The position numbers and the translations under genes were made by a program. A stretch of 25,953 nt of DNA, from contig JBLHWU010000077.1 of the NCBI GenBank assembly GCA_047629355.1, forward strand, positions 1 through 25,953. The letters are read 5' to 3'. Shown here piece by piece: positions 22,262 through 25,953 of the stretch (its first letter is position 1; each line of letters opens with the position of its first letter). Under the pieces are notes generated by a model. That model had not been told where the DNA came from, did no database searches, and saw only the letters and a list, made by a program, of their open reading frames with translations. Origin of the DNA: CAYUNA01 sp047629355 (GTDB taxonomy: Bacteria > Bacteroidota > Bacteroidia > Chitinophagales > Saprospiraceae).

Positions 22262-22658
22262 GATTTTTGATTTTTTTAATCATTAAAACTAATGCCTTCA
22301 AATCTTCATAAACCTGTGCCAACCCTGCCCTATCATCCAGCAAAACATTATAGTATATCTTCCTGGATTCAGACTGATAAAATGGCGGATTTTCATTAAT
22401 TGCATCAAAAGGAATTGTCTGCTTTTGACAATAATTTTTGACGAAATTTTCATCTTCATTCGCCGTAAAAACGATGAGATAGCAACCAATTGATTTTAAA
22501 TCTTGTAGCAACTGAATCATATTTTCAAATCGCCAACCATTTTGATGAAAATCATAAACCGTATTATCAAAATCAAAGGCAACGACAAGTGAATTGTATT
22601 TTTTATATTCTTCAAAAAGTCGCTTTTGGGTATTTTCTTTATTCAGATAATAATCCAT
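22218..22658 (-). CDS. Small HAD-superfamily phosphatase of the NAD operon
   Basis: The 146-residue protein is a capless (C0-type) HAD hydrolase. Motif I is VVAFDFDNTVYD (nucleophile and acid/base Asp in DFDNT), motif II is VFTANED with the conserved Thr, motif III is the Lys of SESRKIYYN, and motif IV is LLDDRAGL. It starts with a short helical segment (KENTQKRLFEEYKKY). It overlaps the upstream Prs-like gene by 20 bases and the downstream NADAR gene by 44 bases, so translation of the three is probably linked. The substrate is unknown; a phosphorylated nucleotide or ribose intermediate of NAD/ADP-ribose turnover is an inference from context only. The long C-terminal tail overlapping NADAR is basic and low in complexity. 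Confidence 0.78.
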   Translation of the reverse strand: MDYYLNKENTQKRLFEEYKKYNSLVVAFDFDNTVYDFHQNGWRFENMIQLLQDLKSIGCYLIVFTANEDENFVKNYCQKQTIPFDAINENPPFYQSESRKIYYNVLLDDRAGLAQVYEDLKALVLMIKKIKNHEILFRKNNTRIPE

Positions 22659-23478
22659 CGGTCAAAGGTATTTGGGTTAAAAAATCGGATTTGATAGTTG
22701 AAAAAGAATCCATCGCATATATTTTCGAAAAATACTTCCCTAACTCCTCCAATCCCTTACTAAAAAGTCCATGCGTCACCACTAAAATTAACTCGCCCGC
22801 ATTCTTCTTTTTCAACTCTGCTGCCAAGCCCAGAAACGTACCGCCGCCATCACAAATATCATCGACAATCACACAAGTTTTGCCTTGCAAATCGTCGGCA
22901 TAAACAGCGAAATCAGTTAGATTCCCTGTATTTACATCGCGCCTTTTACTACATTCAATTACTTCTTTTCCACCTAAAAACAGAGCAAGTTTATATACCT
23001 TTTTCAATGCACCACCATCAGGACTAATCAATTGATAATTCCCGATTTCTTCTAAACATTTTTTCACAAAAAGATGGTTATCAATCACTCGAACATTGTC
23101 CAAAACCGCCGCTGTCACTTCAGAATGCGGGTCCACAATCGTCACCGTTTCAAACTGACAGTTATTGATTAAATTGGCATAAATTTTCACCGTCAAGGGC
23201 TCACCTTTCACCATCACTCTATCCTGTCGTGCCGCTGGAAAATAAGGTAAGAATAGATGGATTTTTCGAACGCCCATTCGTCGCAACGCATCATTTGCCA
23301 ATAGCAAAAACCCCAGGTCGTTGAATGCACAAATTCTAGTTGTTATCGTAATAATATCAGTTGGCAATACTGCCGTTTTAATTTTCAAATGTGGTTCTCC
23401 TCCATTAAAAGTAAAACTGTAAAATTCGATACTTTTCCCGAAAGGTTGAAATTGTTGGTCAAGATTTAAATACTCCAT
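22639..23478 (-). CDS. Divergent ribose-phosphate pyrophosphokinase (Prs-like), NAMPT-associated type
   Basis: From ATG 23478 the protein has 279 residues, shorter than canonical PRPP synthetases (about 310). An upstream ATG at 23526 would add 16 residues but overlaps the promoter, so it is rejected. Conserved elements are FNGGEPHLKI (24-33, compare FSDGE), PYFPAARQDRVMVKGEP (78-94), VDPHSEV (115-121), the flexible-loop KRR at 178-180 and the PRPP loop VIVDDICDGGGT (203-214). RVMVKGE and DPHSEV instead of the usual DLHA are typical of the branch found with NAMPT homologues, including phage versions. The canonical product would be PRPP for the downstream NAMPT. The related Adps enzyme of NARP1 pyrophosphorylates ADP-ribose. 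It is the first gene of the operon Prs-HAD-NADAR-nadV. Confidence 0.85.
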   Translation of the reverse strand: MEYLNLDQQFQPFGKSIEFYSFTFNGGEPHLKIKTAVLPTDIITITTRICAFNDLGFLLLANDALRRMGVRKIHLFLPYFPAARQDRVMVKGEPLTVKIYANLINNCQFETVTIVDPHSEVTAAVLDNVRVIDNHLFVKKCLEEIGNYQLISPDGGALKKVYKLALFLGGKEVIECSKRRDVNTGNLTDFAVYADDLQGKTCVIVDDICDGGGTFLGLAAELKKKNAGELILVVTHGLFSKGLEELGKYFSKIYAMDSFSTIKSDFLTQIPLTDGLLSE

Positions 23479-23483
23479 TTTGC

Positions 23484-23504
23484 GTAATTTTGACACAAAA
23501 TTAC
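23484..23504. promoter_or_regulatory. Candidate NrtR operator overlapping the NAD-operon promoter
   Basis: Perfect arms GTAATTTT (23484-23491) and AAAATTAC (23497-23504) are separated by GACAC. The palindrome covers the -7 box of the operon promoter and ends 5 bases before the Prs-like ATG, an ideal place for a repressor. NrtR, encoded 2.3 kb away, controls NAD salvage genes in other bacteria and binds palindromes of about 21 bp. The match to NrtR is inferred from length, symmetry and context, not from a known Bacteroidota consensus. Confidence 0.5.
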
Positions 23505-23526
23505 AGACTTTTACAATTAGGCGCAA
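23496..23526 (-). promoter_or_regulatory. Bacteroidota-type promoter of the NAD operon
   Basis: On the minus strand TTG (23526-23524) is followed after exactly 20 bases by TAATTTTG (23503-23496), matching the Bacteroidota consensus TTG-N19-21-TAnnTTTG. Transcription would start about 10 bases before the Prs-like ATG at 23478, giving a very short leader. It is the best promoter match in the window. Confidence 0.6.
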
Positions 23527-23536
23527 TTTATTTTGC

Positions 23537-23555
23537 GTTTATTTTACACGTAAAC
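23537..23555. promoter_or_regulatory. Second small palindrome upstream of the NAD operon
   Basis: GTTTA (23537-23541) and TAAAC (23551-23555) enclose TTTAC-AC-GTAAA (23543-23554), a nested inverted repeat just upstream of the -33 element. It may be a second regulator site. It is short and AT-rich, so chance is a real alternative. Confidence 0.3.
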
Positions 23556-23620
23556 AAAACAACCTAATTAATTGATTATCAGCAATATAAAATCAAATTT
23601 ATTTAAGTATTAAAAAAATG

Positions 23621-23628
23621 TACTTTTG
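23621..23628 (+). promoter_or_regulatory. Possible -7 box of the 129-residue membrane protein gene
   Basis: TACTTTTG is an exact TAnnTTTG match, 67 bases upstream of ATG 23695, in the divergent spacer opposite the NAD operon. No TTG is found at standard -33 distance. Confidence 0.35.
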
Positions 23629-23694
23629 AAGTTTGTAATTTTTGTACTTCATTTATAGCGAAATCAAAATATCGCTCTATCAAAAACTGACATC

Positions 23695-24084
23695 ATGAAT
23701 TTTAAAAAAGTAATAATTCCTTTATTAATGGTCATTTTTGCCGCAATCGCCAATAGTGCACAAGACACCGTAGCACATCATTATTCACAATCGGTTTTCG
23801 CCGAATTCGAAGAACCCACTTTCTACAACGCAAATCAAAGCTGGAAAGCCAAATGGAAAAATGGCGACCACCAACAAGGCGAGCGATTCTGGGGCAGCAG
23901 TACTATTTTTGTAAAATTTACTGACTTTTGGCATTTGATGAAATCGGTGAGTTGGATGTTGTTGTTTGGAGCAATGTCGATTTTGGCAGGGAATGGTTGG
24001 AAACAAAAGATGGGTTATTTTCTGTTTTTTTATATCACTTTTACGGCAGTATTTGAATTATTTTATTCGCAAATTTGGGTTTAA
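23695..24084 (+). CDS. Conserved-looking small membrane protein with signal sequence
   Basis: The 129-residue product begins with a signal-like segment (MNFKKVIIPLLMVIFAAIAN, likely cut after the Ala-rich part, before QDT). The middle is hydrophilic with many aromatic residues (NANQSWKAKWKNGDHQQGE, RFWGSSTIFVKFTDFWHLMK). Two hydrophobic helices follow, about 80-98 and 106-124. Proteins with the pattern WKxKWKNGDxxxGExFxGSSTxxVxxTDxWHL occur in Bacteroidota as hypothetical proteins; that recollection is from memory. It is divergent from the NAD operon and probably monocistronic. Its stop codon (24082-24084) lies inside the end of a MITE-like repeat. Function is unknown. Confidence 0.75.
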   Translation: MNFKKVIIPLLMVIFAAIANSAQDTVAHHYSQSVFAEFEEPTFYNANQSWKAKWKNGDHQQGERFWGSSTIFVKFTDFWHLMKSVSWMLLFGAMSILAGNGWKQKMGYFLFFYITFTAVFELFYSQIWV

Positions 24085-24184
24085 GTACCCAGACATATTT
24101 ATTTTGATGATAAACAAACATAAGGCACTGAAATTCAGTTAGTTATATTTTAAATTACCCAAATAAATGTGTCCGACTACTTAA
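24081..24184. repeat. MITE-like element, copy 1 of a tandem pair
   Basis: The ends TTAAGTACCCAGACATATTT (24081-24100) and AAATGTGTCCGACTACTTAA (24165-24184) are imperfect inverted repeats. The centre carries a small hairpin around CACTGAAATTCAGT. It abuts a second copy starting at 24181. The left end supplies the stop codon of the preceding membrane protein gene. The gene-free 24085-24450 consists almost wholly of these elements. Confidence 0.6.
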
Positions 24185-24437
24185 GTACCCGGATATATTT
24201 ATTCGACGGTGTATCAAATGTAAGGCTGTCCCTTTTAGGGATACCTTTTCTGCAAATACTCGAAAGTATAATAACTATTGAAGGTTTAATGAAAAACGAT
24301 GAATATCCTCGTGATTAACCTCAGCCTTACATTTGATACACCGCCATTTATTCGACACTTAAAATCGTATAATTAACTGAAAATCAGTTTTTTACAAAAT
24401 TATCAATCCTGAATAAATTTTTCCAAGCACTTAAGTA
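24181..24437. repeat. MITE-like element, copy 2, interrupted by another element
   Basis: The left end TTAAGTACCCGGATATATTT repeats the left end of copy 1 with two differences. The right end (24412-24434, ending CACTTAA) is the weaker inverted partner. The centre has AACTGA-AAA-TCAGTT (24376-24390), matching the central hairpin of copy 1. Without the 135-bp insertion and one 11-bp duplicate the element would be about 110 bp, like copy 1. Confidence 0.55.
24208..24342. mobile_element. Nested 135-bp MITE with perfect 21-bp terminal inverted repeats
   Basis: GGTGTATCAAATGTAAGGCT plus G at 24208-24228 is perfectly inverted at 24322-24342; one more base pair (C24207/G24343) extends the repeat. The direct repeat ATTTATTCGAC occurs just before it (24197-24207) and just after it (24346-24356), consistent with a target-site duplication. 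No ORF is present, so any transposase must act in trans. It is inserted in copy 2 of the neighbouring element. Confidence 0.75.
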
Positions 24438-24450
24438 GGTGACCTCAAAG

Positions 24451-25083
24451 CTATTTTCGATTCGCTTTTATAAAGGTGGTAGGATTCAGATAACCAGTTG
24501 TGTTTTCGCTATAACCACCGCCAATTGACAGTTCAATATCTGACCGAATTTCTAAATGTAAATGCGCCCAATATTGCCCATTTGCATTGCCAATAGTCCC
24601 AAGGAGTTCTCCTTTTTTAATCAATGTGCCGTCTTGAATTTTGATTTCCTCCAAGTGTGCATAGACGGATTCAACAAATTGATATTTCGGATGGTTTCCC
24701 AAAAAGTGAACTACTCTAACGGCGTTGCCCCAGCCGTCGCCGTAATTTTCAGCAGCTACGACTATCCCATTTCCAATAGAAAAAACGGAGTCCCCAAGGT
24801 CGGTATTCCCACCGCCTGTACCGTTCCAGTCGTCGCCCAAATGCGAATTTTTGCCGAAAGGTTGAGCATTGTAATATTTTTTAGCATCGGGTGGATTGAC
24901 AGGAAAATCAAAGCCGTCAGCAATATAGGTTGGATTCTTTTGAAAAAATTGACGCAAGCTATCGGTGTAAGAAAGTTCGATTTTCTGCGAGACAGATTTA
25001 GCTTTTGTAGTTGACTTGCTTTCTTTTTGCTCAATACCACAAGAAAGAGTCAGCAACATCAATAAAATTTGAAAAGTTTTCAT
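24451..25083 (-). CDS. M23 family (LytM-type) metallopeptidase lipoprotein
   Basis: From ATG 25083 the product has 210 residues (an ATG at 25101 would add six residues before the signal; the later start gives a standard lipoprotein signal MKTFQILLMLLTLSCG with lipobox LTLSC). The M23 zinc site is complete: HLGDD (His and second Asp), YAHL with a catalytic His, and AHLHLEIR with the HxH motif. It should cut peptide cross-links in peptidoglycan or related peptides from the periplasmic face. It starts 54 bases after the stop of nrtR and may share its transcript; a functional link to NAD control is not evident. Confidence 0.88.
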   Translation of the reverse strand: MKTFQILLMLLTLSCGIEQKESKSTTKAKSVSQKIELSYTDSLRQFFQKNPTYIADGFDFPVNPPDAKKYYNAQPFGKNSHLGDDWNGTGGGNTDLGDSVFSIGNGIVVAAENYGDGWGNAVRVVHFLGNHPKYQFVESVYAHLEEIKIQDGTLIKKGELLGTIGNANGQYWAHLHLEIRSDIELSIGGGYSENTTGYLNPTTFIKANRK

Positions 25084-25136
25084 ATCCTTGTTTTTAAACA
25101 ATTCAGCAATCTAACAATACAACTATTTAGCTATTT

Positions 25137-25820
25137 TCAAACTTGAAAAATCATCCCCTTCTCCTTCAATTTAAAATATTTCTCTTCCTTAAATTTATAA
25201 ATAGAACCCGGTCGTCCTTTCGTTCCCACATTACTTTTCTCCGCCATTTCTTCCAAAATATCCAATTGCAAAAACTTCTTTTTAAAATTTCGACGGTCAA
25301 TCGGTCTGTTATATAAAGTCTCGTATAAATGATGCAAATCCGAAAATGGAAATTTTTCATCCAACAATTCAAAACCAATCGGTTCATACGCAATTTTTCC
25401 GCGCAGCCGAGCGATTGCTTTTTCTAAAATCTGCGCATGATCAAACGCTAATTTTGGTAACTTCTCCATCAAAAACCACTGCGCATCTTCCGCGTCCGTA
25501 TCTGCAAACAATTCAAAATTCGCAGGACGCACCAAGCCGTAATACGCAATTGAAACGACTCGATTTCGAGGGTCACGTCCAAGTTTTCCAAAGGAATACA
25601 ATTGCTCCAAATAGTTGACTTCAATGCCCGTTTCTTCTTTCAATTCGCGCTCAACCGCTGCTTCCAACGACTCATGTTCTTCCACCAATCCGCCCGGAAT
25701 TGCCCACGACCCTTTGAACGGATTGATTTTTCGCTTGATTAACAACACGGATAATCCTTCCTTTTTATCATAGCCAAAAACGACAGCATCCACGGCTAAT
25801 CGAATCGTTAGTAAACTCAT
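25137..25820 (-). CDS. nrtR: NrtR, Nudix-related transcriptional regulator of NAD metabolism
   Basis: The 227-residue protein has an N-terminal Nudix domain (about 1-140) and a C-terminal winged-helix domain (about 150-225, PFSDLHHLYETLYNRPIDRRN, then KKKFLQLDILEE and KGRPGSIYKF), the NrtR architecture. NrtR represses NAD biosynthesis and salvage genes and is released by ADP-ribose or related NAD products. Many NrtR proteins have lost the catalytic Nudix signature, but here it is intact: G44, E50, R58-E59, E62-E63 and G65 in GGLVEEHESLEAAVERELKE. ADP-ribose hydrolysis is therefore possible. Its nearness to the Prs-HAD-NADAR-nadV operon strongly suggests that the operon is its target. Confidence 0.9.
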   Translation of the reverse strand: MSLLTIRLAVDAVVFGYDKKEGLSVLLIKRKINPFKGSWAIPGGLVEEHESLEAAVERELKEETGIEVNYLEQLYSFGKLGRDPRNRVVSIAYYGLVRPANFELFADTDAEDAQWFLMEKLPKLAFDHAQILEKAIARLRGKIAYEPIGFELLDEKFPFSDLHHLYETLYNRPIDRRNFKKKFLQLDILEEMAEKSNVGTKGRPGSIYKFKEEKYFKLKEKGMIFQV

Positions 25821-25854
25821 ATTTCAAATCTTTAAATTACGCTTAGTAAAAACG

Positions 25855-25953
25855 ATTCAATAACTTGGGCCATTATGCTTGTCCTTTTCCCTTCTAAAAA
25901 ACACAAAAAATAGTTCCGTAACGAAGGCTATGCAACGATTTTTTGAATTCTTT
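25855..25953 (+). repeat. Long dispersed direct repeat, copy 2, cut by the window edge
   Basis: The sequence starting ATTCAATAACTT, with CCATTATGCTTGT and CTAAAAAACA further on, matches 6803-6905 in the same orientation. The copy lies 34 bases upstream of the nrtR start and runs to the end of the window, so its full length is unknown. Confidence 0.65.

Overview
The window most likely comes from a member of the Bacteroidota, possibly a Saprospirales/Saprospiraceae-like bacterium (the lower rank is a guess). The evidence is AT-rich DNA, a C-terminal type IX secretion tail, a CCDC81-HU plus SPOR protein, TAnnTTTG-type promoter boxes, no clear Shine-Dalgarno sequences, and a Bacteroidota-type lycopene cyclase and geranylgeranyl diphosphate synthase. 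No tRNA, rRNA, CRISPR array or complete insertion sequence was seen. The stop codons TAA, TAG and TGA all end intact genes here, so the code looks standard.

Layout. 1-2.4 kb (minus): remains of a TMEM175-type channel gene, then a large glycosyltransferase fused to a degenerate sugar-phosphate transferase. 2.5-6.7 kb: two small ORFs, a histidine-phosphatase lipoprotein, a secreted M1 peptidase and a short-chain dehydrogenase coupled to a small membrane protein. 6.7-9.2 kb: repeat-rich spacers on both sides of the HU-SPOR gene. 9.2-12.0 kb: a divergent pair, a GT-C membrane glycosyltransferase and a POT-family transporter. 12.3-14.9 kb (minus): a carotenoid operon of GGPP synthase, small membrane protein and lycopene cyclase. 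15.3-18.8 kb (plus): a single-domain response regulator, a REC-PAS-kinase-REC hybrid and type III pantothenate kinase (coaX). 18.8-19.8 kb: two gene remnants, a type IX cargo tail and a broken ADP-ribosylglycohydrolase. 20.1-23.5 kb (minus): a compact NAD/ADP-ribose operon of Prs-like pyrophosphokinase, HAD phosphatase, NADAR and NAMPT-type transferase. 23.7-25.8 kb: a small membrane protein, an M23 peptidase lipoprotein and the Nudix-type NAD regulator NrtR.

Two themes stand out. First, coaX, the Prs-like enzyme, the NAMPT homologue, NADAR, the HAD phosphatase, the ADP-ribosylglycohydrolase remnant and NrtR point to a nicotinamide/ADP-ribose salvage island. The Prs-like protein belongs to a divergent branch and sits with a NAMPT homologue, the same pair of families as the phage NAD+ reconstitution pathway NARP1. 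It may therefore use ADP-ribose instead of ribose-5-phosphate; this is a hypothesis. A strong promoter overlapped by a perfect palindrome lies just upstream of that operon.

Second, almost every spacer longer than about 150 bp contains palindromic repeats. There is a five-copy family with a short GC-rich hairpin next to a long hairpin whose two arms vary together. There are several 100-250 bp elements with terminal inverted repeats, many ending in an AGTAACG-like motif, including three placed end to end and one nested inside another. There is a 77-bp palindrome between two carotenoid genes, and a dispersed repeat that forms the last codons of the NADAR gene. These repeats also affect annotation: they create false N-terminal extensions in coaX and crtY.
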